In this document: positions 7,635-16,701 of the stretch, piece after piece
Layout of the letters: each line of letters opens with the position of its first letter
Numbering within the stretch: the first letter of the stretch is position 1
NCBI GenBank assembly: GCA_018659605.1
Contig: JABJMA010000034.1
Location: 1-40,679 of the forward strand
Reading direction: 5' to 3'
Source of the DNA: Rickettsiales bacterium
Lineage (GTDB): Bacteria > Pseudomonadota > Alphaproteobacteria > Rickettsiales > JABIRX01
DNA: 40,679 nucleotides
Position numbers and translations under genes: made by a program
Notes under the pieces: generated by a model
Told to the model about the DNA's origin: nothing
The model's input: only the letters and a program-made list of their open reading frames with translations
Database searches by the model: none

Positions 7635-8408
7635 ATGCTCAATATTGAAGCCTTATTAAATATTGTAATTAGGGCTGGCAAACTTGCTTTAACCTGTCAA
7701 AGCCGAAATGAAGTCAATTATATTAATAAGCCTGATAACTCTCCTGTAACAGAAGCTGATATAGCTGTAAATCAATTATACCTCAATGAGCTGGAGCAAT
7801 TATTTCCAGATATTCCTATAGTGTCCGAAGAAAACTCTTACGAATCTAATAAGAAAAATCTAACTAATAAATATTTCTTGATTGATCCAATTGACGGGAC
7901 TGAATCCTTTATCAATAAAAGTCCTAATTTTGTCTCACAGATCGCCCTTATTAAGGAGGGAAGGCCTATATTTGCCGCAATCTACAACCCAGCTAGAGAT
8001 GAACTCTATTACAGTGACAATAAGCAATCTTATCTTATCCATAATGAGCACAAACAGCCTCTCTCTGTAAAAGAAAATAACCCGCCTAAACTTTATATTA
8101 GCCACCGCCTACAAAAAAAGGCTGTGTTTGATAAAATAAAAAAGCTTAATTTCCAATCTCATCACACTGGCAGTAGCTATAAATTCTGTATCCTAGCAAG
8201 AGGTGATGCTGATTTAATTCCATTTTTAAACTCCATTCATAGTTGGGATATTGCTCCGCCAGACTTAATTATCAAAACAGCTGGAGGTATTTTCTTAAAT
8301 TTAAAAGGCCAAGATCTCACATATAATAACCCTACTTTTAAATGTGAGAACTTTATTGCCGCCTCAAAAATGAAACATTTCAATAGTTGTATTAATGCCC
8401 TTAACTAG
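7635..8408 (+). CDS. cysQ: Inositol monophosphatase-family phosphatase, probably 3'(2'),5'-bisphosphate nucleotidase
   Basis: A metal-dependent phosphatase that most likely hydrolyses 3'-phosphoadenosine 5'-phosphate to AMP. The family metal-binding motifs are present: SPVTEADIAVN (metal-site region), EE within PIVSEEN, DPIDGTESF (the DPxDGT core), and WDIAPPDLI near the C-terminus (WDxAxxxxI). About 257 residues, normal for CysQ. Substrate assignment within the superfamily rests on overall resemblance (PDNSPVTEAD, GDADLIP) and is less certain than the fold. I use the ATG at 7635; a TTG at 7629 in the same frame would add two residues. The 3' end overlaps truA by 14 bases, so the two are probably co-translated. 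Confidence 0.85.
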   Translation: MLNIEALLNIVIRAGKLALTCQSRNEVNYINKPDNSPVTEADIAVNQLYLNELEQLFPDIPIVSEENSYESNKKNLTNKYFLIDPIDGTESFINKSPNFVSQIALIKEGRPIFAAIYNPARDELYYSDNKQSYLIHNEHKQPLSVKENNPPKLYISHRLQKKAVFDKIKKLNFQSHHTGSSYKFCILARGDADLIPFLNSIHSWDIAPPDLIIKTAGGIFLNLKGQDLTYNNPTFKCENFIAASKMKHFNSCINALN

Positions 8409-9144
8409 ATATAAGCTGACTATAGAATATGACGGAACTTTATATGCAGGATTCCAAATTCAAAAAGATGTTAAAACTATAGCATCTGCACTTACTGAAG
8501 CTATTTTTAATGTTTCACGTGAATCAATTAGTATTACCTGTACGGGTAGAACGGATAGCGGAGTTCATGCTGAAGGCCAGGTAATTCACTTTGACCTAGA
8601 GAAGATTCTTCAGGAATATCAAATGGTTGAATCGCTCAACTTCTATTTAAGAAATGAGCAAGTTGTTGTTACAAAATGCGAAATTGTTGATCAAAATTTT
8701 GACGCCAGAAGATCTAGTAAATCAAAAATATATCGCTACCAAATCCTAAACCGCCACGCCCCCTCCGCCTTATTGGCAAACCGTGCCTGGCCTATAAAAA
8801 AGCCTTTAAACCTTAATGCCATGATCGACGCCGCTGAATATCTTGTTGGCGAACATGACTTTTCAAGCTTCAGAGCAAGTGGGTGCCAAGCAAAGCACGC
8901 AATTCGTCGCCTTAAATATATTAAATTTAGCCAAAATGGTGACTTGATTTTATGCCACATCAAAGGTAATGCCTTTTTACATAATATGGTTAGAATTATT
9001 ATAGGCAGTTTAGTAGAAGTAGGGTTAGGAAAATGGCCATCAGATCAAATAAAGCAAATCCTAGCTGCAAAGGATCGAATTACAGCCGGACAAACCGCAC
9101 CATCATGCGGACTTTACTTGCAAGAAATTCTATTTAATGACTAG
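8395..9144 (+). CDS. truA: tRNA pseudouridine(38-40) synthase
   Basis: Isomerises uridines 38-40 in the anticodon arm of tRNAs. The 249 residues are normal. The catalytic Asp54 lies in GRTDSGVHA (51-59). Other conserved segments are the N-terminal IEYDGTLYAGFQ, DARRSSKSKIYRY, HDFSSFRASGC and HNMVRIIIGSLVEVG. The ATG lies inside the end of the preceding phosphatase gene. A near-perfect parS sequence is embedded at 8511-8526, encoding NVSRES. In most bacteria this position has no such constraint, so the match is notable (see findings). Confidence 0.97.
   Translation: MPLTRYKLTIEYDGTLYAGFQIQKDVKTIASALTEAIFNVSRESISITCTGRTDSGVHAEGQVIHFDLEKILQEYQMVESLNFYLRNEQVVVTKCEIVDQNFDARRSSKSKIYRYQILNRHAPSALLANRAWPIKKPLNLNAMIDAAEYLVGEHDFSSFRASGCQAKHAIRRLKYIKFSQNGDLILCHIKGNAFLHNMVRIIIGSLVEVGLGKWPSDQIKQILAAKDRITAGQTAPSCGLYLQEILFND
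8511..8526. promoter_or_regulatory. Near-perfect parS-like site inside truA
   Basis: TGTTTCACGTGAATCA matches the 16-base ParB-binding consensus TGTTTCACGTGAAACA at 15 of 16 positions; the mismatch is A to T at position 14. Two perfect parS sites flank the parAB genes about 16 kb and 18 kb away. ParB tolerates single mismatches in some species; binding here is inference. Confidence 0.5.
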
Positions 9145-9150
9145 CGGACC

Positions 9151-9173
9151 TAATAAAAGCTCTGGTTTTATTA
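9151..9173. terminator. Hairpin between convergent truA and pentapeptide-repeat gene
   Basis: TAATAAAA and TTTTATTA form an 8-bp stem around a 7-base loop, with A-runs and T-runs on both arms. It overlaps the stop codon of the minus-strand gene. It could act as a weak bidirectional terminator, though the stem is AT-only. Confidence 0.4.
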
Positions 9174-10577
9174 TCGACGATTAGCAATTTTTGTCTTAAC
9201 ATCTTTTGTCGCATCAGTAAAAATTGCCCCCTCTAAATCAGCTATAATATTGGTATCAAGAAATCTTACAGAGGTAAAATTTACATTGCGCATTGATGAG
9301 TTTGAAATATCGGAGTCCTCAATACGGCTGTTTGTAAAGTCCGCTTCATCAAATATCACTCTCTTATTTGCAATAATTTTTAGATATTTATTTGCTAAGT
9401 TAATGCTAGATAAATCATATTTATATTTGATCCCATTAAGTATAATATCATATCTCTTATCATTGCCTTTGACATAATTAGGTATTTTCTCATAATCCCC
9501 AATAGATAAATAAATATTATCATAAGCCATAAGATTTACAACTGCCCTATCCTCAATATCAGCCTTAATTAAGTTCAAGAAGCCTAATATTTTTATAGCA
9601 TTTAATGTCACAGAGGTGAAATTACATTCATTACAGCTAAATTTTTCTAATAAAGCTCCGCTAAAATCTGAGGAATGAAAATTTGAACCCACTAAACGGA
9701 CATCTCCTATCCAGCTAGCATTATGTAAATCACTATAACTAAAATCTGAGCCAGACAAATCAATCTGATCAAGCGCAAATTTTGTTCTTTCCGCCTTAAT
9801 ACCTTTGCACGATAATTTCTGTGAGGACTCTTTCTTAGTCTTAAGTATGTCATTCCTTATATCGCAGGCCTTGCATCTATGGACGGTACTTCCAGAAACA
9901 TCCGCTGCAGTAAGATTAATATCACTACAAATACAGATAGCATTCTGCATAATTTGTGATCTCTCAAATTTACCATTCCATATCGGAATATCTACTAAAC
10001 TTATTTGACTCAAATCCAATGAAGACAAGTCCTCATCAACGATAATAGGCGTGCTATCCTTGTAAGATTGCTTAATGGATAATTGTTTCCCCTTAGCCAG
10101 ATTCTCATCGGCATATTTTATTAAAGTTTTTAATTTCTTCCTATTTAGGAATATCGGAGGTTTTTTTATATTTTGCAAAAATTCTTCAGGATAATGTTCT
10201 AATAATTTTTCTTCGCCATATTCTACAGTTATTAAATCTATAATATTATTAGCTGATTTATATAGGAGCTGCTCTAATGACAGTGTAACCCCAACCTCAT
10301 CCTTATTATCCAATAAAATCTGTTGAACCTGCTCATTGATATATTCATCTTCAATTTGATTCGATTTTAAATATTGCAAACCTTGTTTATAAATCTTCTT
10401 AAGAGGAGTATTTAACTGATTAAATCTACTCTCTAGCTCTATATTTTTAGCTATATCATCCGCAGATTTGTGTTTGTATATCACCTCTGTTCCACTCACT
10501 GTCTGGGACAATGATGTATCAACCCATCCTAAAATAAAAAATAGTAATAATGGTAATTTTAGATTGTGAATTTTCAT
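9171..10577 (-). CDS. Exported pentapeptide-repeat protein
   Basis: A 468-residue protein with a clear signal peptide (basic MKIHNLK, then LPLLLFFILGWV, cleavage probably after the TSLSQ region). It is therefore periplasmic or surface exposed. Residues about 30-180 are a helical, Lys/Glu/Leu-rich domain I do not recognise. From about 185 onward come several blocks of A(D/N)LxX-type pentapeptide repeats, for example LDLSQISLVDI, LDQIDLSGSDFSYSDLHNAS, LVGSNFHSSDFSGALLEKF and DEADFTNSRIEDSDISNSSM, which fold as a right-handed quadrilateral beta helix. Two Cys-rich patches (CICSD and CKACD) interrupt the helix. It is downstream of dgt-rlmH on the same strand, separated from rlmH by 56 bases and a hairpin. 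Function unknown. Confidence 0.8.
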   Translation of the reverse strand: MKIHNLKLPLLLFFILGWVDTSLSQTVSGTEVIYKHKSADDIAKNIELESRFNQLNTPLKKIYKQGLQYLKSNQIEDEYINEQVQQILLDNKDEVGVTLSLEQLLYKSANNIIDLITVEYGEEKLLEHYPEEFLQNIKKPPIFLNRKKLKTLIKYADENLAKGKQLSIKQSYKDSTPIIVDEDLSSLDLSQISLVDIPIWNGKFERSQIMQNAICICSDINLTAADVSGSTVHRCKACDIRNDILKTKKESSQKLSCKGIKAERTKFALDQIDLSGSDFSYSDLHNASWIGDVRLVGSNFHSSDFSGALLEKFSCNECNFTSVTLNAIKILGFLNLIKADIEDRAVVNLMAYDNIYLSIGDYEKIPNYVKGNDKRYDIILNGIKYKYDLSSINLANKYLKIIANKRVIFDEADFTNSRIEDSDISNSSMRNVNFTSVRFLDTNIIADLEGAIFTDATKDVKTKIANRR

Positions 10578-10615
10578 AGCCTAGTTATTTTTCATTAAAC
10601 TAAATTATTAACGCT

Positions 10616-10633
10616 ATTTCACAAGAGTGAAAT
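10616..10633 (-). terminator. Hairpin immediately after the rlmH stop codon
   Basis: Arms ATTTCAC and GTGAAAT (7 bp) with a 4-base loop, starting directly after the rlmH TAA on the minus strand. No T-run follows, so it may be an attenuating or mRNA-protecting hairpin rather than a terminator. Confidence 0.3.
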
Positions 10634-11083
10634 TTAAACCTTATGGTATGGATGGTTATTTATTATAGATATCCCGCGATAAATCTGCTCAGCTAGCAAT
10701 AAAGGTACAAATTTATGCGGAAAAGTGAGGCTGGATAATGATATAATAAGATTAGCACGCTCTTTTAATGAGGCGGCTAAACCAAATGCACCCCCTATTA
10801 AGAAATCTGTTTCACCTCCAGCACATATTTCCTTATCGAGCCATTTTGCAAAATCGGTACTATTATATAACTTACCTTTCTCATCTAATAAAATTAGTTT
10901 GTTACTAGCTTTATGTTTAGTTAAAAATATTTCAGCTTCTTGCTTTTTACAAATATCTCCATCTGTGCTATTACTTGGTTTTAATTTTATTATATTAATC
11001 TTATAATTAACACGTTTAGTATATTCCTGGATTTCCTGCTCAAAAGCTATGCTCTTAACAAAGCTGTAAATATTAATTTGCAT
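10634..11083 (-). CDS. rlmH: 23S rRNA (pseudouridine1915-N3)-methyltransferase
   Basis: An SPOUT-class SAM methyltransferase acting on pseudouridine 1915 in helix 69 of 23S rRNA in assembled ribosomes. The family hallmarks are strong: KLILLDEKGK, FLIGGAFG (the SAM-binding knot), LSLSSLTFPHKFVPLLLAEQ-like text and the C-terminal NNHPYHK. The 149 residues are normal (about 155). The ATG follows the dgt stop codon without a gap (TAAATG), so the two form an operon. There is no alphaproteobacterial rsfS or leuS next to it; the pairing with dgt is local. Confidence 0.95.
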   Translation of the reverse strand: MQINIYSFVKSIAFEQEIQEYTKRVNYKINIIKLKPSNSTDGDICKKQEAEIFLTKHKASNKLILLDEKGKLYNSTDFAKWLDKEICAGGETDFLIGGAFGLAASLKERANLIISLSSLTFPHKFVPLLLAEQIYRGISIINNHPYHKV

Positions 11084-12211
11084 TTAGCTTAATAATAATT
11101 TTATTTGTTTTTCAGCATAGCGGTCAGTCATGCCAGCAATATAATTACATATCAAATTCATATATTCATCCTTACTGGTTTTTGTAATATTAAGATTGGC
11201 TGATATAGCAAATATCTCAGGATTTGCTAGATAATGCTGAAATAATCTCTCTATTATTAGCTTGGCATTCACGCACATAGCCTCAATGCTGCTATGTTTA
11301 TATAATTTTTTGTGCAATATTTGTCTAGTTACAGATAACTCTTTCATGACTTCCGGACTAAAGGCTGCTATAAAGCCCTTATTATTTTGTATATCAGCCA
11401 ATGTTTTTATATTATGCTCTCTTATATTCTGCTTTGTAGTATTTACTAAATCATCTATCAATCTTGTATATAATTTGCGCAATGCTTCATGTACTAGAAC
11501 GGATCGAGATATGCCCTTAATCCGCGCCTTAAGGTCTTTCATATGATTATAAATTAAAGGGGCTTCTATAAAATCATCTATTTGTAATATTCCAGCTCTA
11601 AAGCCATCATCAATATCATGGTTATTATAAGCTATATCATCTGAGAGTGATGCTATCTGGGCCTCAAGTGATGGGTAGCTGGTAAGATTTAGCCCTATTT
11701 CACGGCCAAACTCACTTATGAAGCGTGAAGGATTCAAAATAGGACCATTATGCTTAAGAAGGCCTTCAATTGTTTCTAAAGTTAAATTTAGCCCCTTAAA
11801 ATCAATATATTTATTCTCTAAGCTGGTTAGTAGCTTAATCACATATTCATTATGATTAAAACCTCCATAATCTTTCATCAAATTGTTTAAGACATCTTCG
11901 CCAGCATGACCAAATGGTGGGTGACCAAGGTCATGGGCCAAGGCTATTGTTTCTGTAAGGTCAACATTCACTCCTAAACGCCGGGCAATTCCCCTTGCTA
12001 TCTGGGCCACCTCTAATGTATGTGTTAGCCTAGTCCTGAAATGGTCGCCCTCGGAATTAACAAAAACCTGTGTCTTATATTCTAATCTTCTAAAACTAGC
12101 ACAATGAATGATTCTATCTCGGTCTCTTTGAAAGGGACTTCTAATTGTTTCGGACTCGCTAAAGAATCTACCTAGCGACTGATCAGCCTTAGTGGCATAT
12201 ATTTTTAACAT
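11084..12211 (-). CDS. dgt: Deoxyguanosinetriphosphate triphosphohydrolase-like protein
   Basis: An HD-domain dNTPase that removes triphosphate from dGTP or other dNTPs; it adjusts dNTP pools. The HD metal site is intact: His64 in RTRLTHTLEVAQ, His93-Asp94 in ALAHDLGHPPFGHAGED (87-105), and Asp173 or so in ASLSDDIAYNNHDIDDG. The N-terminal RSPFQRDRDRIIHCASFRRL stretch is the conserved nucleotide-binding part. The 375 residues match the alphaproteobacterial type 2 family. It is first in a dgt-rlmH operon and divergent from the ErpA-like gene, an arrangement common in alphaproteobacteria. A near-palindrome sits in the 58-base divergent spacer. Confidence 0.93.
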   Translation of the reverse strand: MLKIYATKADQSLGRFFSESETIRSPFQRDRDRIIHCASFRRLEYKTQVFVNSEGDHFRTRLTHTLEVAQIARGIARRLGVNVDLTETIALAHDLGHPPFGHAGEDVLNNLMKDYGGFNHNEYVIKLLTSLENKYIDFKGLNLTLETIEGLLKHNGPILNPSRFISEFGREIGLNLTSYPSLEAQIASLSDDIAYNNHDIDDGFRAGILQIDDFIEAPLIYNHMKDLKARIKGISRSVLVHEALRKLYTRLIDDLVNTTKQNIREHNIKTLADIQNNKGFIAAFSPEVMKELSVTRQILHKKLYKHSSIEAMCVNAKLIIERLFQHYLANPEIFAISANLNITKTSKDEYMNLICNYIAGMTDRYAEKQIKLLLS

Positions 12212-12219
12212 GACTTTTC

Positions 12220-12239
12220 GTAATATGAATTTATATTAC
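12220..12239. promoter_or_regulatory. Near-palindrome in the dgt/erpA divergent spacer
   Basis: Arms GTAATAT and ATATTAC (7 bp, perfect) enclose GAATTT. The whole 20-base element is symmetric at 18 of 20 positions. Its position between two divergent starts suits an operator controlling one or both genes. The binding protein is unknown. Confidence 0.35.
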
Positions 12240-12269
12240 CATTAATTCTTTTAAATTAAAATCATTAAT

Positions 12270-12611
12270 ATGGCCTCAAGCTGCAACATTACTATAACAG
12301 AAGCTGCTCAAGATAGAATAGAGTATCTAATGACAAACTCAAATAGCGATAATGTGTTCCTACGTATTTCTATTAGCTCTGGTGGCTGTAATGGCTTTCA
12401 ATCGCATTTTGATTTTGACAATAATATAAATGAAAATGACCTAACCCTGATAAGAAATTCTCGAATATTCCTGGCAATAGATGATATCTCTCATGAGTTA
12501 GTAAGTGGTGGGGAGGTCGAGTTTGTTGATGATCTTGGAGGTAGTTTCTTTAAATTAACCAATCCAAATGCTACTTCTAACTGCGGTTGCGGCAGTTCGT
12601 TTGCAATTTAA
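12270..12611 (+). CDS. erpA: HesB/IscA-family iron-sulfur carrier (ErpA-like)
   Basis: An A-type Fe-S carrier that delivers [2Fe-2S] or [4Fe-4S] clusters to apo-enzymes. All three cluster-ligating cysteines are present: Cys40 in SGGCNGFQ, and Cys105 and Cys107 in NCGCGSSF at the C-terminus. The 113 residues are normal. Placement beside dgt is the usual one for alphaproteobacterial erpA, which is why I prefer ErpA to IscA; sequence alone does not fully separate them. The stop codon lies 13 bases before the gshB ATG, so the two are probably one transcript. Confidence 0.92.
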   Translation: MASSCNITITEAAQDRIEYLMTNSNSDNVFLRISISSGGCNGFQSHFDFDNNINENDLTLIRNSRIFLAIDDISHELVSGGEVEFVDDLGGSFFKLTNPNATSNCGCGSSFAI

Positions 12612-12624
12612 TAAATCACTATCA

Positions 12625-13575
12625 ATGAAAATATTATTCCAACTAGACCCTATAAGTAGTCTTAATTTAGAAGTTGACAGCTCTATTGCCTTGGCAAAAG
12701 AAGCTTGTAAGCGTGGCTATGATATATATTACCATACGCCTTCAGATCTCATCCTACAAGGTTGTGACGTTAAAGCTCATATTAAGCATTTAACCTTTCA
12801 AGATGAACAAATTATTCAACAAGATTACGGCACAAAAGATCTTAAAAATTTCGATATTATTTTTATTCGTCAAGACCCTCCTTTTGATGTAAATTACATA
12901 ACAAACTGTCAAATCTTGGCTCTTGTTAAGGGGCCTTTATTTATAAACAATCCAAATAGTATTATAACTCATTCTGAAAAAATATTTGCGCATAAATTCT
13001 CTCAATATATGCCAGAAACGCTCATATCTAATAATATAGCCAAGATTCTTGAATTTTTATCACTCCATCAGGCCAGCGTTATCAAGCCTGTAAATCTTTC
13101 GGGTGGACAAGGTGTTGAACTAATTAAAGCAAATGATGCCTCTGCTAGAGATAAAATTAACGCCTTATTGAATCTAACAAATACGCCTATTATTATTCAG
13201 AAATTCTTACCTGAAGTATCGTATGGTGATACGCGAGTATTAATTTGTTGTGATAAAATAATAGGCCAGGTTCTACGAATCCCTCCTAATAATAGTATTA
13301 CAGCTAACTTATGCTCTGGTGGTCAGGAAGCATCAGCCCAGTTAAGTAACAAGCAAATTCAGATTAGTAATGAAATAGCTAAAGAAACAAATAAAAATGG
13401 CTTATATTTTGTTGGTTTAGATTTTATAGGAGAGTTTCTAACTGAAATAAATGTCACTTCTCCCACTGGTATAGTTCACGCCTCAAGACAGATGGATCTT
13501 AATCTATCATCTAAAATATGGGATGAGTTGATCAAAAAATTCTCAGCCCATAAAATAAGTATTCAGGCTTCATAG
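12625..13575 (+). CDS. gshB: Glutathione synthetase (prokaryotic type)
   Basis: An ATP-grasp ligase joining gamma-glutamylcysteine and glycine. I start at ATG 12625 (MKILFQLDPISSLNLEVDS), the conserved N-terminus; upstream in-frame starts fall inside erpA and add unrelated residues. The 316 residues are normal. Motifs are NPNSIITHSEKIF (about 112-124), KPVNLSGGQGVEL (ATP-binding glycine loop), IIQKFLPEVSYGDTRVLI and the C-terminal VGLDFIGEFLTEINVTSPTG with metal-binding Glu/Asn. No gshA is in the window. Convergent with ftsZ. Confidence 0.95.
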   Translation: MKILFQLDPISSLNLEVDSSIALAKEACKRGYDIYYHTPSDLILQGCDVKAHIKHLTFQDEQIIQQDYGTKDLKNFDIIFIRQDPPFDVNYITNCQILALVKGPLFINNPNSIITHSEKIFAHKFSQYMPETLISNNIAKILEFLSLHQASVIKPVNLSGGQGVELIKANDASARDKINALLNLTNTPIIIQKFLPEVSYGDTRVLICCDKIIGQVLRIPPNNSITANLCSGGQEASAQLSNKQIQISNEIAKETNKNGLYFVGLDFIGEFLTEINVTSPTGIVHASRQMDLNLSSKIWDELIKKFSAHKISIQAS

Positions 13576-13662
13576 TAACAGTAACAAATAAACTTCTATG
13601 AACGATTATTTTAGGGGTTTAACCCTCTTAGGTTAGATTGTTAGCTAAGGATTAGAATAGCC

Positions 13663-15327
13663 CTAGCTATTATTGCTATCATTCTTACGCATAAAGGTTG
13701 GAATGTTAAGCATATCATCACTTATCGACAAGCCTGATTTACTAGCTAAGTTATTAGTAGTTTCTCCTTCAAGGTCAGAGCTCTCTTTATTACTAAACTC
13801 ATTAAAATTTATACTTTCTTTAAAAAAGTTAAATAAATTACCTAGTGATTTCTTGCTAGCTAATTTATCCGCCTCTACTACACTAGAACGAGAGGGATAG
13901 GTACTATTACTAGCAACTGGAGTACGAGCAAAGCTACTTTCATTTGCCGTTAGTGGTGAAGTATTTATAGAAATATTTTCCGTATGGCTGTTAGTTGGGG
14001 CTCCAACAGCTTGCTGCTGATATTGTTGATTCTGCTGATATGAAACAGCAGTTGCAGAATTTTGGGCATTATGTGCAATCTTTGTATCAATATCGACGAC
14101 ATTAGTGGTATCGGTATTAGCCACGCTTAAATTAGCTTCTACTTCTGCTGCATATTCAGCCTCTCTATATATATGCATATCTGCAGAGGGGCTGCTTACT
14201 GCCTCAGGAGATGCTACAGGCTCAACAGCTGCCGGAGGAATAAAAACATTATTGTTTATTATAGGCTCCTTAACAGCAATAACTGGGGATATCTCTGCAG
14301 GAGTTGCTTTTGGGAATAAAACTTCTTTACTCTTATTTGCTCTCTTAATTTCTTTGTTTTCACTACTACATATTCCTGTTGCAACAACAGAAACCCGTAA
14401 TTTACCTTCTAAACTTTTATCAAAAGTTGATCCAAAAATAATATTAGCTGATGAATCAACCTCATCCTTAATTCTTTGAGCAGCCTCGTCAGCCTCAAAT
14501 AATGTCATATCAAGGCCACCCGAAATATTGATAAGCACTCCACTAGCCCCTTTCATTGAAGCATTATCCAATAATGGGTTCGAAATAGCTGCCTCCGCGG
14601 CATCTAATGCTCTTTTGTCGCCATCAGATTCACCAGTTCCCATCATAGCTTTACCCATATTACCCATAATGGTTCTAATATCGGCAAAATCTAAATTAAT
14701 TAACCCAGGCATTGTCATTAAATCTGTTATTGCCTTAATGCCTGAATATAGGACATTATCGACCATGTTAAAAGCTTCTGCAAAAGTTGTTTTCTCGGTA
14801 GCCTTATGAAATAGGTTCTGATTTGGGATAACAATTAATGTATCCACAGATCTATATAACTCTTCGGAACCCTTCTCTGCTATCTCCATTCTATATGCCC
14901 CTTCAAAATGAAATGGCTTTGTTACAACTCCCACTGTTAAAATATTTTGCTCTCTGCATGCCTTTGCAATAATTGGCGCAGCCCCTGTACCGGTTCCGCC
15001 GCCCATTCCTGCTGTAATAAACACCATATTACTATTAGAGATCATAGACATTATATTATTTAATGACTCTTCTGCTGACTTTGCCCCAACATCTGGGCAG
15101 GATCCAGCTCCCAAGCCTTTTGTCAGACTTTCTCCTAACTGTAACTTGGTATCACATAGTGAATTTTCTAATGATTGTGCATCCGTGTTAGCAACAGCAA
15201 AACTCACGCCCTGGAGCCCCAATGTCATCATGTTATTTACAGCATTTCCGCCTGCTCCACCTATTCCTAGGACAGTTATTTTTGGCTTAAGGATCTTTGT
15301 ATCGGGGACGTCAATATTCAAAGGCAT
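13663..15327 (-). CDS. ftsZ: Cell division GTPase FtsZ
   Basis: The tubulin homologue that forms the Z ring. The GTPase domain has the tubulin signature [10 protein letters not shown] at 109-118, and [13 protein letters not shown] near residue 21. The T7 synergy loop lies in the [11 protein letters not shown] region. After about residue 325 comes a disordered linker of around 200 residues rich in Ala/Ser/Asn/Gln/Pro. The conserved C-terminal peptide [13 protein letters not shown], which binds FtsA, follows near 537-549. At 554 residues it is longer than the roughly 390 of enterobacteria but within the usual range for alphaproteobacteria. It is last in the murC-murB-ftsQ-ftsA-ftsZ block, 72 bases after ftsA. 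That gap leaves room for its own promoter. Confidence 0.98.
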   Translation of the reverse strand: MPLNIDVPDTKILKPKITVLGIGGAGGNAVNNMMTLGLQGVSFAVANTDAQSLENSLCDTKLQLGESLTKGLGAGSCPDVGAKSAEESLNNIMSMISNSNMVFITAGMGGGTGTGAAPIIAKACREQNILTVGVVTKPFHFEGAYRMEIAEKGSEELYRSVDTLIVIPNQNLFHKATEKTTFAEAFNMVDNVLYSGIKAITDLMTMPGLINLDFADIRTIMGNMGKAMMGTGESDGDKRALDAAEAAISNPLLDNASMKGASGVLINISGGLDMTLFEADEAAQRIKDEVDSSANIIFGSTFDKSLEGKLRVSVVATGICSSENKEIKRANKSKEVLFPKATPAEISPVIAVKEPIINNNVFIPPAAVEPVASPEAVSSPSADMHIYREAEYAAEVEANLSVANTDTTNVVDIDTKIAHNAQNSATAVSYQQNQQYQQQAVGAPTNSHTENISINTSPLTANESSFARTPVASNSTYPSRSSVVEADKLASKKSLGNLFNFFKESINFNEFSNKESSDLEGETTNNLASKSGLSISDDMLNIPTFMRKNDSNNS

Positions 15328-15399
15328 AATAAATCATATATGTTAGTTAACTATGTCTATCAATTATTAATTTTTATTACTGAAAGAGACAAGCTATTT

Positions 15400-16680
15400 T
15401 TAAAAGTATTTATCAATGACGGAATAAAATTTCGTTTTAATTACATTTTCCTTGATAAATTTAAACAAATTCAACTCTTCCTCGAATAGTACCAGTTCAT
15501 GCAAGTTAGCGTGATGGTACTGTTCTGCAATCTTGAGCATCCCATATAATGTTGCATAAGATGGATCGTTATGAGCATCGATAATATTAGAGAAATCTTT
15601 TGGCGCCTTTACTATAACTCGAGTTTTAAATATATTTTGTGCTAATTGCTCAATTCCAACCAAATTTGCTGTGCCGCCGGTAATACTAACAGATAACTTG
15701 GCTCTTCGGAATAATTTTGCAACATCAGGATCTGCGGTTACATATTTCTGAACAAATATAAATATCTCGCGAACCCTTTCATATATAATCTCAGATAGTT
15801 TGTGTTTTTGTATATAATTACCAAATGCTTCATCACTAATTGTATCAAAAAGGTCCATATTTGCCTTTTTGTCACGATTGTCAGGAAAAACACTTCCATA
15901 AATTACTTTTAGCCTTTCAGCATCTTGTGATGACAGAGAAAATAATTGCTGAATATCTCGCGTAATCAGTGACCCTCCTATTGGTATTGAGCAAATATAA
16001 TGCATCTTACCATCCAAGTAAATTGCTATATCGGTGTTTTTATCGCCTATATCAATTAAAACTGCGCCCCCAATAGCCTCCTCACGACTAATACATGCAA
16101 TTGATGACGCATAGGCTGATGGAATGATGCCAAGTACGTTTAAATGGCTTCTAGATAGGCAATGCAATAAGTTCCTCTTCGCTGTACGAGAAATTGTAAC
16201 AATATTAAGGTACGCCTTTAACCTTTGCCCATACATGTGTGAAGGATTTCCAATACCAGGAATACCATCAATCTCATAATTTACTGGTATAGCCTGTATA
16301 ACTTCAATGTCATTTGTTGAATAACGATAATAAGCATCCCTTTTGATTTTTACTAAATCCTGTTCCTTAACCTCTCCGTTCGAGATATCAAACTCTATGA
16401 CCTGGATCTTAGATTCTAGCATATTTCCCGAAATATTTACAAAAACTTTATCTATTGATCGTTTTGCATTTTTTTCAGTAACTGATACTGCCCTTACTAT
16501 TGCCTTCTCTAGAGCTACTACATCTGAGATTACCGCATTCCTGCCAATCCCTTGTGACAATTGGTTACCATATCCAACCACACGTAGATCGCCTACGGAG
16601 GAACGGGTTGCTACCAAGCAGCTTATCTTGCTGCTACCTATATCTAATATAGCTATATCTTGAAATTTTGATTTTACCAC
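15400..16680 (-). CDS. ftsA: Cell division protein FtsA
   Basis: An actin-like ATPase that tethers FtsZ to the membrane and recruits later division proteins. Actin-fold nucleotide-binding motifs are present: ILDIGSSKISCLVA near residue 10 (phosphate 1), GAVLIDIGDKNTDIAIY near 205 (phosphate 2) and SVSITGGTANLVG near 330 (adenosine site). The 1C domain sits at about 85-165. The 426 residues are normal. The C-terminus (KENVIKTKFYSVIDKYF) is basic and aromatic, as expected of the membrane-binding amphipathic helix. Lies 21 bases after ftsQ. Confidence 0.96.
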   Translation of the reverse strand: MVKSKFQDIAILDIGSSKISCLVATRSSVGDLRVVGYGNQLSQGIGRNAVISDVVALEKAIVRAVSVTEKNAKRSIDKVFVNISGNMLESKIQVIEFDISNGEVKEQDLVKIKRDAYYRYSTNDIEVIQAIPVNYEIDGIPGIGNPSHMYGQRLKAYLNIVTISRTAKRNLLHCLSRSHLNVLGIIPSAYASSIACISREEAIGGAVLIDIGDKNTDIAIYLDGKMHYICSIPIGGSLITRDIQQLFSLSSQDAERLKVIYGSVFPDNRDKKANMDLFDTISDEAFGNYIQKHKLSEIIYERVREIFIFVQKYVTADPDVAKLFRRAKLSVSITGGTANLVGIEQLAQNIFKTRVIVKAPKDFSNIIDAHNDPSYATLYGMLKIAEQYHHANLHELVLFEEELNLFKFIKENVIKTKFYSVIDKYF

Positions 16681-16701
16681 TACCGAACTCCCTTATAAAC
16701 T

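Noticed and set aside
13605-13671. Short inverted repeats between gshB and ftsZ (AGGG...CCCT, TAACC...GGTTA, AATAGC...GCTATT)
   Set aside because: Stems of only 4-6 bp, no T-run; not convincing terminators although one is expected between these convergent genes.
13663-14330. Long FtsZ linker as a novelty
   Set aside because: FtsZ proteins of 500-600 residues with disordered linkers are normal in alphaproteobacteria.
14105-14479. Open plus-strand frames opposite ftsZ
   Set aside because: Shadows of ftsZ, which is supported by strong motifs on the minus strand.
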